This document shows, piece after piece, positions 35,438 through 44,380 of a stretch of DNA of 64,000 nucleotides. Position numbers and translations under genes: made by a program. Numbering within the stretch: position 1 is the stretch's first letter; each line of letters begins with the position of its first letter. This DNA is from UBA4582 sp965657335 (GTDB lineage: Bacteria > Pseudomonadota > Gammaproteobacteria > Pseudomonadales > Azotimanducaceae). Under the pieces are notes generated by a model. That model saw only the letters and a program-made list of their open reading frames with translations, had not been told where the DNA came from and did not search any database. Where the stretch lies: NCBI GenBank assembly GCA_965657335.1, contig CBFHOH010000025.1:1-64000 (forward strand), given 5' to 3'.

Positions 35438-36703
35438 TTAGCCTGTTTGCTGAAACACGGGCCATTGATCTACCAGCTCGCCATCTTTCATAACGGCAAG
35501 ATCTCCAAACTGCAACATGACATGTTCACTCTGGGTGGGACGCAAAAACATATAGTCGTCCACTTGCAAATTGACTGACCTCGAACCCATCATCGGTTGC
35601 TGATTGGTGCTGTGATACATCCAGTCCTGTATGCCGGGAGGCGAAACTACACCTGCTTTCCAGTACCCGCCGTAAATGAAATAGACCTGCGCTGTGTTCG
35701 GATTCCAGAACGGTAACAAGTCAGAAAATGCAGGATCGCCCGGAATGGTAAGCTTGTCGTAGTGTTTCAAAATAGGCGTGGCGATAAAGAAAGCCGCCTG
35801 CTGTCTTGCTAGGTGCGCAGTATCAAAATCTGATGGTTTTACAATGCCCGAGCCGGCGGAAAGATCATTGAGCAACTTATCGTGCTCATACAGCCTTATA
35901 GTGTGGCTGCCTGCACCATTGATGGTGAGCGTGGCAGGGTCCAGTCCATGTTGCTTGATCTGATCGATTTGTGCTGCGTAAATTTGCAGCACCTTGCGCA
36001 TTGCGGGGTGACTGTAAGAATCTGCAACACCGGCAAGATGGGGTTCGTAGCCCATGAATCCGGCAAATTCTAGATATTCAGGATTTGCTAATGTGGTTTC
36101 GAGTGCCTTACTGCTAGCCTCAACGCTAGCAAAACCGCCACGATGCAAACCAACGTCCAATTCAAAATTGACACGCATTTTGACACCTAGATTTTTTGCA
36201 AGTGCAAGATATTGTGCCAGCCGGTCCTCGGAATCGATAAGCCATTGCACTTGTGCTGCCGCGTTGAAGCGTGGGTTTTTTAACTTGGCGTAAAAGGTGC
36301 GAACGGCAGCGACGGGCATTGGCTTACCCATGAGCACATCACTGTCGGTAATTTTTTCAGCGATAACATTCAGGAAAGGTTGGTGAAATACCATCAGTGC
36401 GCGGGTATTTGCGCGTTGCATGATGTGTTGCAACAGGGGCACCGATGGCAATGACTTCACCACAATACGATAGGTTCTCGGAGACTCGAAACCCGCGGTA
36501 AGGGTATCAATGTTGCTATTGGCCCGGTCAAGATCGAGCACCATGATAGGGCGCCCCGGGCCCTGTGATTTTAATAGCGCATTCATGCTTGCAAAGTACT
36601 GATTATGCGGCCCGCCGAGATCACCGGGTTTCCATAATGCAGCACCTGAGAGTCCAGCACCGGCAATCGCTGCTGAACCCCATAACAACGTTCGGCGTTT
36701 CAT
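35438..36703 (-). CDS. Tat-exported PLP enzyme, DSD1/D-threonine-aldolase-like
   Basis: 421 residues. It begins MKRRTLLWGSAAIAGAGL, a twin-arginine-type signal followed by a hydrophobic stretch, so export is predicted. The rest is an alanine-racemase-like TIM barrel with the probable PLP lysine in RIVVKSLPSVPLL (near residue 84), a barrel strand VNFELDVGLHRGGF, and the later TINGAGSHTIRLYEHDK. Relatives are D-threonine aldolase and D-serine dehydratase, cleaving or eliminating D-hydroxyamino acids. Export of a PLP enzyme is unusual. It is the last gene after cytochrome c and aldonolactone oxidase genes, 37 bases downstream of the latter. Confidence 0.8.
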   Translation of the reverse strand: MKRRTLLWGSAAIAGAGLSGAALWKPGDLGGPHNQYFASMNALLKSQGPGRPIMVLDLDRANSNIDTLTAGFESPRTYRIVVKSLPSVPLLQHIMQRANTRALMVFHQPFLNVIAEKITDSDVLMGKPMPVAAVRTFYAKLKNPRFNAAAQVQWLIDSEDRLAQYLALAKNLGVKMRVNFELDVGLHRGGFASVEASSKALETTLANPEYLEFAGFMGYEPHLAGVADSYSHPAMRKVLQIYAAQIDQIKQHGLDPATLTINGAGSHTIRLYEHDKLLNDLSAGSGIVKPSDFDTAHLARQQAAFFIATPILKHYDKLTIPGDPAFSDLLPFWNPNTAQVYFIYGGYWKAGVVSPPGIQDWMYHSTNQQPMMGSRSVNLQVDDYMFLRPTQSEHVMLQFGDLAVMKDGELVDQWPVFQQTG

Positions 36704-36740
36704 AGGCTTGTCCCTTGCTTTTACCTGTTTTGCAATTTAG

Positions 36741-38102
36741 TTAAAGAAACAGTTTTTTCAAGTGTGCATTCAGCATGCGGCCGTCAGGATCTAGCTCTGC
36801 TCGAATTTTTCTGAAGTCCTCAAATCTTGGATACAGTTTCGTCAGTTGTTCTCGGCCTAGCGAGTGCACTTTCCCCCAGTGGGGACGGCCTCCGTACTTC
36901 CAAAATATAGGCTCGGCAATGTCAAAGTATGTTTTATAGTCATACCCGGCTTGTTGGTGAATAGAAATTGCTGCAAAGTCCTCGTGACCTGAATGCATGC
37001 CAAGCCAGGTTTCGTCGCCTTGAACGTAGCGATACTCCAATGGGTAAACGACGTCAATCTCTTGCTCCATGACGGCAGTGAGTATCTCACGCAAACAGGC
37101 AGTGCCGTTTCTTAAAGGTACGGCATATTCCATCTCGTTAAATCGGTTATGGCGAAGATTGGAAAGGACCTTATACGACGGGCCTACTTTTGTTTCCGGT
37201 TCGAGCATGCCCACCACGCTATCTACCAAGGGCTTGCGTAGCATGGCGGGTGTACTCATCCAAAGGTCTACGATGTCCCTGAATTGCTGGTCAGCACCAG
37301 GGTCGACCGGAGGCATCAAGTCTGGCTCATTTGTCTCATTTATCGACAGACTCATGGTGTAGTCTGAGTAGAGAAATGGAAATAACTCATGGTGACGATT
37401 TGACGCAGCGTCGGCATCGAAAGTATCTAGGGCATCCTCAAGTGTCTTTACTGTCGTGACCGCTTTCAAGCGATAAGCGGGGCGCGTTTTAGTTGTTATC
37501 TGGCTGATGACACCTAATGCGCCCAGGCTGACGCGCGCGGCTTCGAAAAGATCGCTGCCAGAATCCGCATCAAGGTCAAGCGTCTCGCCTGTCGGGGTAA
37601 TAAGTCTTAGTGCTCGGACGTAATCTGATAAACCACCGAGCGAAATGCCTGTGCCGTGTGTCGCCGTGGAGATTGCCCCTGCAAATGTTTGACGGTCGAT
37701 GTCTGGCATATTGATCATGGCGCGCCCGACTTGGTTAAGCGGTTCGCCAAGGTCAGCCAACATGGTACCGGCTCCGAAGGTGGCCTCACCGTTTTTTTCG
37801 TCATAACCCAACAAGCCGCGCAGTTGGTCAATGACGATAATATGTCCATCTGTGGGTATCAGAGGCGAAAATGAATGACCAGAGCCCACAGGACGCAGGG
37901 CGCCGGATGTTGATTGGATATAGTCGATAAGTGCAGCCTCATTCTTCGGGGCGACTCTGCCAGCGGGTATGCAGGATAGTTCGCCGGACCAGTTGTACCA
38001 TGGCGTCGAGCCTGCCGGCTTTGTGTTGTCGGAGAATGCCCAAGTTGAGCCAAAGAGCCCCGCCATGGCAGAGCCGGTGAGAAACTTTCTGCGACTGATC
38101 AT
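36741..38102 (-). CDS. Tat-exported FAD-linked aldonolactone oxidase
   Basis: 453 residues. The start MISRRKFLTGSAMAG is a clear twin-arginine signal. The VAO-type FAD domain contains RPVGSGHSF, where His76 is in the position that binds FAD covalently in gulono- and arabinonolactone oxidases, and GAISTATHGTG. The C-terminal ALO domain ends with RPHWGKVHSLG, a catalytic signature. It oxidises a sugar-1,4-lactone or similar polyol in the periplasm. Its start overlaps by four bases the stop of the cytochrome c gene, indicating that electrons may pass to that cytochrome rather than to oxygen. Confidence 0.9.
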   Translation of the reverse strand: MISRRKFLTGSAMAGLFGSTWAFSDNTKPAGSTPWYNWSGELSCIPAGRVAPKNEAALIDYIQSTSGALRPVGSGHSFSPLIPTDGHIIVIDQLRGLLGYDEKNGEATFGAGTMLADLGEPLNQVGRAMINMPDIDRQTFAGAISTATHGTGISLGGLSDYVRALRLITPTGETLDLDADSGSDLFEAARVSLGALGVISQITTKTRPAYRLKAVTTVKTLEDALDTFDADAASNRHHELFPFLYSDYTMSLSINETNEPDLMPPVDPGADQQFRDIVDLWMSTPAMLRKPLVDSVVGMLEPETKVGPSYKVLSNLRHNRFNEMEYAVPLRNGTACLREILTAVMEQEIDVVYPLEYRYVQGDETWLGMHSGHEDFAAISIHQQAGYDYKTYFDIAEPIFWKYGGRPHWGKVHSLGREQLTKLYPRFEDFRKIRAELDPDGRMLNAHLKKLFL

Positions 38103-38515
38103 TGCATCGCTTCCTTTCTTGTCGAAGACATGAATTCAATCATGGCAATAAAGTCAGATTTTTCGCATGACATACAGTAGCCAAGCGCTGGCATCATATT
38201 GACACCCTCAATCGTGTGTTTAAGTAGTGTTGCCTGACCCTTTTCAATTCTCGGTGCCCATTCTGCCTCATTGCCAATTCTAGGAGCGCCGGCTTGTCCT
38301 GCCACATGGCATTGGGCGCAACTGCGTGACCACTTTTCGAGACGATCGGCTGAGAGTGCTGCGTTGCTTGTTTGAGTGACTGCGACTGTCGAACTGACAG
38401 GTTCGTCCACTTTACCCTCTGAGCAGCCTTGTAGTAACCACGTGACAAGCGTCACCAGCACGATGCCGACAATGCGTCGGGTTTTGTTGCTCGCCAGTAT
38501 CTTTTCCTCAGTCAC
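38099..38515 (-). CDS. Lipid-anchored cytochrome c (c5-like)
   Basis: 138 residues from a GTG. The N-terminal hydrophobic segment ends in WLLQGC, giving a lipobox with Cys31. One haem site CAQCH lies at 66-70. A likely axial Met is in VNMMPALG (about 107-109), and a Cys-x2-Cys pair at 114 and 117 is characteristic of cytochrome c5. It probably accepts electrons from the lactone oxidase encoded immediately downstream (4-base overlap). First gene of a three-gene operon in which all products carry export signals. Confidence 0.9.
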   Translation of the reverse strand: MTEEKILASNKTRRIVGIVLVTLVTWLLQGCSEGKVDEPVSSTVAVTQTSNAALSADRLEKWSRSCAQCHVAGQAGAPRIGNEAEWAPRIEKGQATLLKHTIEGVNMMPALGYCMSCEKSDFIAMIEFMSSTRKEAMQ

Positions 38516-38985
38516 TATTTATTCTCTCGTTTCATTTAACCGTTTTGGCTAATTTACCATGTCGATGGCTTGGATAAGGCGCGTTGAGCACATTTTTTTT
38601 CGTGATGTTGGTCTTACCTCGTATGCGCCGTCAGACCGCGGATTAAGCGATTTTGCCGCAAGCCGCTGTCCTCTCGGTGCACGCTTTGCGCGGCGACACA
38701 GGGTATGCTGATGATGAAAATAGAATAAAAAACATAAAAGCGAAACTGAACACTTTCCGTGTAAGTTTGATAAGGTCTGGCTGACGATGAAGTGAACGCT
38801 TGATGAGTAACCAAGAAAAGTAAGAAGTAGATATTTAAAACATCGTTACGTTGTTGGATGAGTGAGTCACGCAATGTGCACGCGGCGAAAAAGCCATGCT
38901 TAGCCTACCCGTGATAGGTAAAGTTAGGCTCGCGTAATGGCGCTTGGGTACAATGATGATGGTATAAGTTGGCAAAGAGGTTTTG
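38516..38985. other. 470-base divergent gap, no gene recognised
   Basis: Only very short frames are present. Near the plus-strand gene a nested inverted repeat is seen: AGCCTA (38902-38907) with TAGGCT (38925-38930), and inside it TACC (38906-38909) with GGTA (38917-38920). The remainder contains A/T-rich stretches and an eight-T run with no hairpin in front of it. It presumably contains promoters for both directions. Confidence 0.4.
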
Positions 38986-40377
38986 ATGCTTGATAGGAAG
39001 AACAGGGATGCGCTGATTAGTCTGGCGGGTAGCGAGAATTTTCGCGATGACGATGAGGCAAAGTCTGTGTGGGGGCAAGACTGGACGCGTTTTCATGAAC
39101 CTGCGCCTTCCGCAGTGTTGTTTGCCCGTGACGCAAGCCAGTTGTCTCAGGTCATAAAATATTGCCATGACCATCAGGTTGCGGTTGTTCCCTCTGGCGG
39201 GCGTACAGGTCTTGCGGGTGGTGCGGTCGCTTGCGAGGGCGAGGTTGTTGTCAGCTTTGACCGTATGGCACAAATTTCTAACTTTGATTCAATATCTAAA
39301 ACCGTGGACGTAGAGGCTGGCGTAGTCACCGCAAATCTACAGCAGTTTGCGGCAGATCAAGGGCTGATGTATCCCGTAGATTTTGCGTCGTCGGGGTCAA
39401 GTCAATTAGGTGGAAATATTGCGACCAATGCTGGTGGTATAAAAGTGCTGCGTTATGGTTTGACCCGCGCATGGGTTCAGGGATTGACCGTAGTGACGGG
39501 TACTGGTGAGATACTTGAGTTGAATCGAGGACTTGTTAAAAACGCCACGGGCTACGATTTCCGGCATTTATTTATCGGCAGTGAAGGTACCTTAGGGTTG
39601 ATTACCTCGGCGACCATGCAATTAGCAGATGCATCACCGAACCTTGATGTGATGGTGTTGGCGGTCCCTCGTATGCAGGACACTATTTCCGTGCTGGCCG
39701 CATTTCAGGAAAAAGTAGAGCTCACTGCGTTCGAGTTTTTCTCGGATATAGCGCTTAAACATGTTTGTGAGCATCGGTCACTTTCGAGGCCAGTGCAAAC
39801 AACATCAGCGTATTACGTATTGCTGGAATGCAAAACATCTGAGCAGATTCATGAGGCTTTCGAGCGCTGCGTCACAGCGGGGTGGGTGATAGACGGCGTG
39901 CTTGGCGCGAGTGAAGCGCAAAGAGCTCAACTTTGGCAGTATCGAGAAGGCATATCAGAATCTATTACGCCTTACACGCCCTACAAAAATGACCTGGCAG
40001 TGCGCGTGAGTGATGTGCCCAGTTTTTTAGCGGCAGTGGAAACGTGTGTGGGCGAACGGTATCCAGGATTTGAGATTGTCTGGTTCGGGCATATTGGCGA
40101 TGGCAACTTGCACCTGAATATATTGAAACCCGCGTCGCAGGCGGTCGCGCAGTTTAAGGCCCAGTGCGAACAGGTCAGTGAAGAAGTGTTGGCGATTGTG
40201 GCAAGCTTCGATGGGAGTGTTTCAGCAGAACATGGCGTTGGTCTTTTAAAGAGAGGCCAGTTGCACTACTCGAGAAGCCAACAAGAACTTGCCTTGATGC
40301 AAGGTCTCAAAAATGTGTTTGATCCGAAGGGTATTATGAATCCCGGGAAGTTGCTCAGCCCGCCCGCAGGGAGCTAA
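38986..40377 (+). CDS. FAD-linked 2-hydroxyacid dehydrogenase (GlcD/D2HGDH-like)
   Basis: 463 residues from ATG 38986 with AAGAGG upstream. The FAD-binding-4 domain has VVPSGGRTGLAGGAV (near 70), the phosphate loop SSGSSQLGGNIATNAGG (near 138), and GSEGTLGLIT. The C-terminal FAD-oxidase domain carries GHIGDGNLHLNIL and the ending VSAEHGVGLLKRG, where His residues bind metal and substrate. It oxidises a D-2-hydroxy acid such as D-2-hydroxyglutarate, D-lactate or glycolate, passing electrons to a quinone or ETF. Its stop overlaps by four bases that of the convergent arylsulfatase gene. Confidence 0.9.
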   Translation: MLDRKNRDALISLAGSENFRDDDEAKSVWGQDWTRFHEPAPSAVLFARDASQLSQVIKYCHDHQVAVVPSGGRTGLAGGAVACEGEVVVSFDRMAQISNFDSISKTVDVEAGVVTANLQQFAADQGLMYPVDFASSGSSQLGGNIATNAGGIKVLRYGLTRAWVQGLTVVTGTGEILELNRGLVKNATGYDFRHLFIGSEGTLGLITSATMQLADASPNLDVMVLAVPRMQDTISVLAAFQEKVELTAFEFFSDIALKHVCEHRSLSRPVQTTSAYYVLLECKTSEQIHEAFERCVTAGWVIDGVLGASEAQRAQLWQYREGISESITPYTPYKNDLAVRVSDVPSFLAAVETCVGERYPGFEIVWFGHIGDGNLHLNILKPASQAVAQFKAQCEQVSEEVLAIVASFDGSVSAEHGVGLLKRGQLHYSRSQQELALMQGLKNVFDPKGIMNPGKLLSPPAGS

Positions 40378-42026
40378 TTGCTCCAGTAAATAAAAGTGTC
40401 TTCTGCGAGATTTGATTCCTGTCTTAGGTGTTTGTCTACGTTTATGGATGATGCGCCAACGGAATCCCAGAGGGGAGGTGTCATTTCTGCATTGTGCGCA
40501 GCCAGCAATGCCATCATTTTCTCAACGATCTCAGGGTTCTCCTGTGCGATATTGTTCGATTCGCCAGGGTCTGAGGCGAGATTAAACAGCCAAGTTTTGC
40601 CGATGAGTGGATCGGTCGCCATTTTCCAGTCATGGTGTCTGACGGTTCGATAATCACCCGCACGCCAAAACAGGGTGTCGTGTGGTTTTATTTGTATTTT
40701 TTCTGCCCGTGAAAAAGGCAATAGGCTCACGCCGTCAAGCTTGCGTTCAAGGCTTAACTGAGAGCCAGCAGCGTCAGCGGCTGTGGCGTAAATGTCAAAA
40801 TGATGCACTGGTTCATCAAAGCTTTGCCCCGCTGGTATTTGCGCCGGCCACTTCATGAAGAAAGGCACATGGATGCCGCCCTCAAAGTTTGTGATTTTCC
40901 AGCCGCGAAATGGCTTGTTGATATCCGCGATGCCGACGTAACCAGCGCCACCATTATCTGAGGTAAATATCACAATCGTGTTGTCTTCAAGGCCGTTATC
41001 TTTTATTGCTTTCAGCACCCGGCCAACCCCGCGATCGAGACCTCTTATCATGCCAGCATAGACGCGTTCAGTATGATCAGGAATGTGTGACAGGGCGTCA
41101 TAGTCCTGTTTTGCTGATTGTAACGGTGTGTGTGGTGCCCAATGTGCAAGATAGAGAAAAAATGGACGATTTGTGTTGCTTTCTATTACCTTAACCGCTT
41201 CGTTAGTGTAGTAGTCAGTGAGATATCCGCCGGGTTCAAAAGCCGCGCCGCCGTTATAGCTTGCTGCGTATTTCATACCGGCCCATAAGAAGCGGTCAAT
41301 TGGGTCGTAAGAAAGCTTTGAATTGACGACGTCCGGATCGTCTTCCGCGGCATGCAATCCCGAGTGCATGAGTAAACTCTGATCAAACCCCTGATCTTGT
41401 GGTGCGCTACCAAGTTTTCGACCAAGGTGCCACTTGCCAATATGCGCTGTGTAATACCCTTGGTCCTTCAGTTCCTCAGCGATGGTCACTTCACTGGCGG
41501 GTAATCCCATTTCATCGTAGGGGACGGCTCTGGCATTTTTGTTTTGTATTGAGGGTGGCTTATTCGAATCGGTAGACATCATTCCGATGACCATCGGCAT
41601 CCCTGCGGGTGTTGGAGTGAACTCAAAGCCGAAGCGTGAACCATACCGCCCTGTCATGATCATCGCTCGCGAAGGCGCGCAGGTTCCCTGCCCGGCATAG
41701 CCATTGGTGAAGTTAATGCCTGAGTGTGCAATAGAATCGATACTGGGAGTGGGCACTGTGCCCTGAGCGACACCGCCGCCATTGAAAGTAAGGTCGTTCC
41801 ATCCAAGATCATCTGCCACGATAAGCACGATGTTGGGTTTGTCTCTTTCCTGTTGCGCAACCACACTGCCCGTTTCCCAAATGACCTCTTGATGTTCACC
41901 CACGGGGGTGCTTCGATCGCCGATGAAGGAGATGCCGGCAAGTATGATCTCAACCCGGAAGATCCAGCCGATGAGCGACAGAAATGTAATAAAGGCTAGG
42001 CTAAAAGCGACTCGTTGACCGTTCAT
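40374..42026 (-). CDS. Arylsulfatase, exported or membrane-anchored
   Basis: 550 residues. A hydrophobic N-terminal segment (about 6-35) anchors or exports it. Metal-binding Asp pair in IVLIVADDLGWND (about 71-72); formylglycine site C-x-P-S-R with Cys116 (GTCAPSRAMIMTGRYG). Other conserved parts are HIGKWHLGRK and IFTSDNGGAGY. This is the classic periplasmic arylsulfatase architecture, acting on sulfated aromatic or polysaccharide material. It differs from the cytoplasmic sulfatase at 29176 in both targeting and the DD motif. Confidence 0.93.
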   Translation of the reverse strand: MNGQRVAFSLAFITFLSLIGWIFRVEIILAGISFIGDRSTPVGEHQEVIWETGSVVAQQERDKPNIVLIVADDLGWNDLTFNGGGVAQGTVPTPSIDSIAHSGINFTNGYAGQGTCAPSRAMIMTGRYGSRFGFEFTPTPAGMPMVIGMMSTDSNKPPSIQNKNARAVPYDEMGLPASEVTIAEELKDQGYYTAHIGKWHLGRKLGSAPQDQGFDQSLLMHSGLHAAEDDPDVVNSKLSYDPIDRFLWAGMKYAASYNGGAAFEPGGYLTDYYTNEAVKVIESNTNRPFFLYLAHWAPHTPLQSAKQDYDALSHIPDHTERVYAGMIRGLDRGVGRVLKAIKDNGLEDNTIVIFTSDNGGAGYVGIADINKPFRGWKITNFEGGIHVPFFMKWPAQIPAGQSFDEPVHHFDIYATAADAAGSQLSLERKLDGVSLLPFSRAEKIQIKPHDTLFWRAGDYRTVRHHDWKMATDPLIGKTWLFNLASDPGESNNIAQENPEIVEKMMALLAAHNAEMTPPLWDSVGASSINVDKHLRQESNLAEDTFIYWSN

Positions 42027-42115
42027 TGTGGATACCCTAAAGCTCTTGCAATATTGTAATGATAAACATTAAATATGTCTATATAATATAAATTTTGGCC
42101 ATGAGGCGCTGTCAT

Positions 42116-42565
42116 ATGAAAGTTAATAACAAAGTAACGCCTACCGAGGAGCAGATAAAAGGATTCTTCGAGCCAGGCGCAGAAGGTCCGATCTACATGC
42201 TCAATCTGCTAAAGTTTAAGGATAATGCCGAATATCCAGATGGGCAAGAAACAGATCTCTCCGGAGCCGAGGCCTATGCGCTTTACGGTGCCGAGGTCTC
42301 GAAAATACTGATCAATCTAGGTGGCGGTGGCATGTTCAATGCTAAAGTAGAGCGGCTGATGCTCGGTGAAGTCGAAGATTTATGGGATATGGTTGCCATC
42401 GCCATGTATCCCAGCAGGCAAGCTATGATGGACATGATGCAGTCAAAGGAATATCAGGCGATCCACCACCACCGCGACGCTGGTCTTGCCGGGCAGTTGA
42501 ATATCGAGATGACGGATGCCGCTGGCATCTGGCTTGGCAGTCAGGGTCTCGAAATAAGCGAATAA
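42116..42565 (+). CDS. DUF1330 family protein
   Basis: 149 residues from ATG 42116. The core (YMLNLLKFKDNA followed by EAYALYG near 55 and YPSRQAMMDMMQSKEYQAIHHHRDAGL near 115) is the DUF1330 ferredoxin-like fold. These small alpha/beta-barrel dimers are of unknown function and resemble antibiotic-biosynthesis monooxygenases. It is divergent from the arylsulfatase gene with 89 bases between and stands alone. Confidence 0.82.
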   Translation: MKVNNKVTPTEEQIKGFFEPGAEGPIYMLNLLKFKDNAEYPDGQETDLSGAEAYALYGAEVSKILINLGGGGMFNAKVERLMLGEVEDLWDMVAIAMYPSRQAMMDMMQSKEYQAIHHHRDAGLAGQLNIEMTDAAGIWLGSQGLEISE

Positions 42566-42586
42566 TGGTGGCTTGCAGCAGCGCGC

Positions 42587-43216
42587 TTAGGCAGGTTTTT
42601 GAGCGAGTAATTGCAAGACTGCTGCTCTTCCCGTGTGCCCCGGACCTTCAATCACATCTCGTTCAAGTTCTTTCGCGTGAAGAAATGACAGTGCGCCAAA
42701 GGCTGATTTAACGAGATCCATAGTCAGCATGTAGTCAGCCAGCGGCGGACCACCTGTGCCAAACGTTAGTTGCTTTGGTGTATAGGATTCTAAAATAAAA
42801 TGTCCGCCAGGTTTCAATGAACTTAGTACCCGCGGATAGATGGTATTTCGCAATTTTGTCGGTACATGAAAAAAGATGGAGACGATGCAATCCCAAGTGT
42901 TTTCTCCCAGTTCATATTCAGTCAGGTCAGCCTGAACGGTCTCGAGATGAACATCGTGTTTTATTGCCAGTTGTTCAGCTTTCCGCAGTCCGACCTCTGA
43001 CATATCGACACTCGTAACGCTGTGACCCAGACCTGCAAGAAAAACGCCATTGCGACCTTCACCATCAGCGAGACATAAAACCTTCGACGCTTTAGGTATC
43101 GTCTTTGCAATACTCCTAAGAAAGTCGTTGGGCTCCGTGCCGAAAAAATAGTCTTGGCCGGCGTATCGTTCATTCCAGCTGTTGGTCTTTTGCATGAGAT
43201 TTTGGCGCTCTGTCAT
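42587..43216 (-). CDS. Class I SAM-dependent methyltransferase, TehB-like
   Basis: 209 residues from ATG 43216, chosen because it forms an ATGA overlap with the stop of the oxidoreductase gene upstream. SAM-binding elements are SKVLCLADGEGRNGVFLAGLG (motif I around residue 50) and TSVDMSEVGLRKAEQLA. The pattern NSWNERYAGQDYFFGTEPNDFL at the N-terminus is common to tellurite-resistance/thiopurine-type methyltransferases. Substrate unknown. Co-translated with the luciferase-like oxidoreductase. Confidence 0.87.
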   Translation of the reverse strand: MTERQNLMQKTNSWNERYAGQDYFFGTEPNDFLRSIAKTIPKASKVLCLADGEGRNGVFLAGLGHSVTSVDMSEVGLRKAEQLAIKHDVHLETVQADLTEYELGENTWDCIVSIFFHVPTKLRNTIYPRVLSSLKPGGHFILESYTPKQLTFGTGGPPLADYMLTMDLVKSAFGALSFLHAKELERDVIEGPGHTGRAAVLQLLAQKPA

Positions 43217-44199
43217 TTTACCGCGGCGATAGCCGCCTTCATCGTTGCGTCGGTTACTGCCCGTCGATCCTCTCCCCATGGCATCGGCATCAGAATCGGA
43301 TGTTCAACACCTGCATCGATGTAGGATTTAACAAACTCGGTAACGTCGGTTTCTGAACCAATAAAATCGATGGCCTGAATCATGCGTTCTGAGATTGCTG
43401 CCACCGCACCGTCACGATCTTTCTCTGATTGCTTCTGACGTAGTTCGTTTACTTCAGCTTCGAATCCCGCTTCTTTGAACATGCGCGCATAACCGTCTGC
43501 CATGGCGTAGTTGAATAAGTCGCGACGTGCTGAATTGGCTCGCTCATCTAGGTTGCCGACAGCGGCATGAACGTAGGCGTAGATGGTTGCATTTCCACCT
43601 TTACGTACCTGAGCCACCGAGGCGCCAACATGCGATGCTGGCAAGTAATTGAGTAGCACACCGTCGGCTATTTCGCCGGCAAGTTTGAGCATCTGGGGGT
43701 TCAGTGCGGCCATAATAATCTTGGGTCGGCGTTCTCCCAATCGCATACCCAGCCTGAATCTTTTGACTTGATAAAAATCGCCTTCGAAGGTAACAGACTC
43801 ACCGGATAAACACTCGCGCAGCAGTGCGACATATTCGCGCATCAGTCCAATTGGTCTTTTCGTTGCTTCGATGCCGTGGGCGCGAAGAATGCCCGGCGCG
43901 GAAACGCCGATGCCCAACAAAACATCAGCATTAGGCGATAGCGCCTGCAGTGTTGCAGCGGTCATTGCGGTAAGGGTTGGTGCCCTCAACTGCACTGGAA
44001 TAATGCCTGTGCCAAGATCCAGTGCCGGCGCAGCCTGAGAAGCCGCCCCGAGTAGAGACATGGCATCGGTGCCGTTTGCTTCAACTGTCCAGAAAGAACT
44101 ATAACCCATAGTCTGGGCACTTGCTGCGATATCCGTTGCTGCGGCGGGACCTAATACCGCCAGGCTACCAAAGGTAACCCCGAGAGGCGTTGCTGACAT
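43213..44199 (-). CDS. Luciferase-like (LLM class) flavin oxidoreductase
   Basis: 328 residues forming one bacterial-luciferase TIM barrel. Visible are GVTFGSLAVLG at the start, GIIPVQLRAPTLTAMTAATL near residue 75, DVLLGIGVSAPG near 95, and RPKIIMAALNPQMLKLAGEIADG near 165, which are typical of F420- or FMN-dependent LLM enzymes. Whether it uses coenzyme F420 or reduced FMN cannot be said; no F420 biosynthesis gene is visible. It is divergent from the P450 gene. Confidence 0.86.
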   Translation of the reverse strand: MSATPLGVTFGSLAVLGPAAATDIAASAQTMGYSSFWTVEANGTDAMSLLGAASQAAPALDLGTGIIPVQLRAPTLTAMTAATLQALSPNADVLLGIGVSAPGILRAHGIEATKRPIGLMREYVALLRECLSGESVTFEGDFYQVKRFRLGMRLGERRPKIIMAALNPQMLKLAGEIADGVLLNYLPASHVGASVAQVRKGGNATIYAYVHAAVGNLDERANSARRDLFNYAMADGYARMFKEAGFEAEVNELRQKQSEKDRDGAVAAISERMIQAIDFIGSETDVTEFVKSYIDAGVEHPILMPMPWGEDRRAVTDATMKAAIAAVK

Positions 44200-44380
44200 T
44201 TTTTGTTTCCTGTGAAATATTGTTTTTGCAGCGTGACAGTGTACGACATGTTGGGCACGGGCAATACAGTGTCGCTTTACAAAGTTTAGAGCTCACGTGT
44301 GCTGGTGGATGTCTTGTATGCTTGGAGATATTCTAGGTATCAACATTGTAGTTGCCAACACAGCGACAGGAACTCATCTC

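Noticed and set aside
44236..44272. ACAGTGT repeated twice, 30 bases apart, between the luciferase-like and P450 genes
   Set aside because: Only seven bases each and no symmetry; such pairs arise often by chance.
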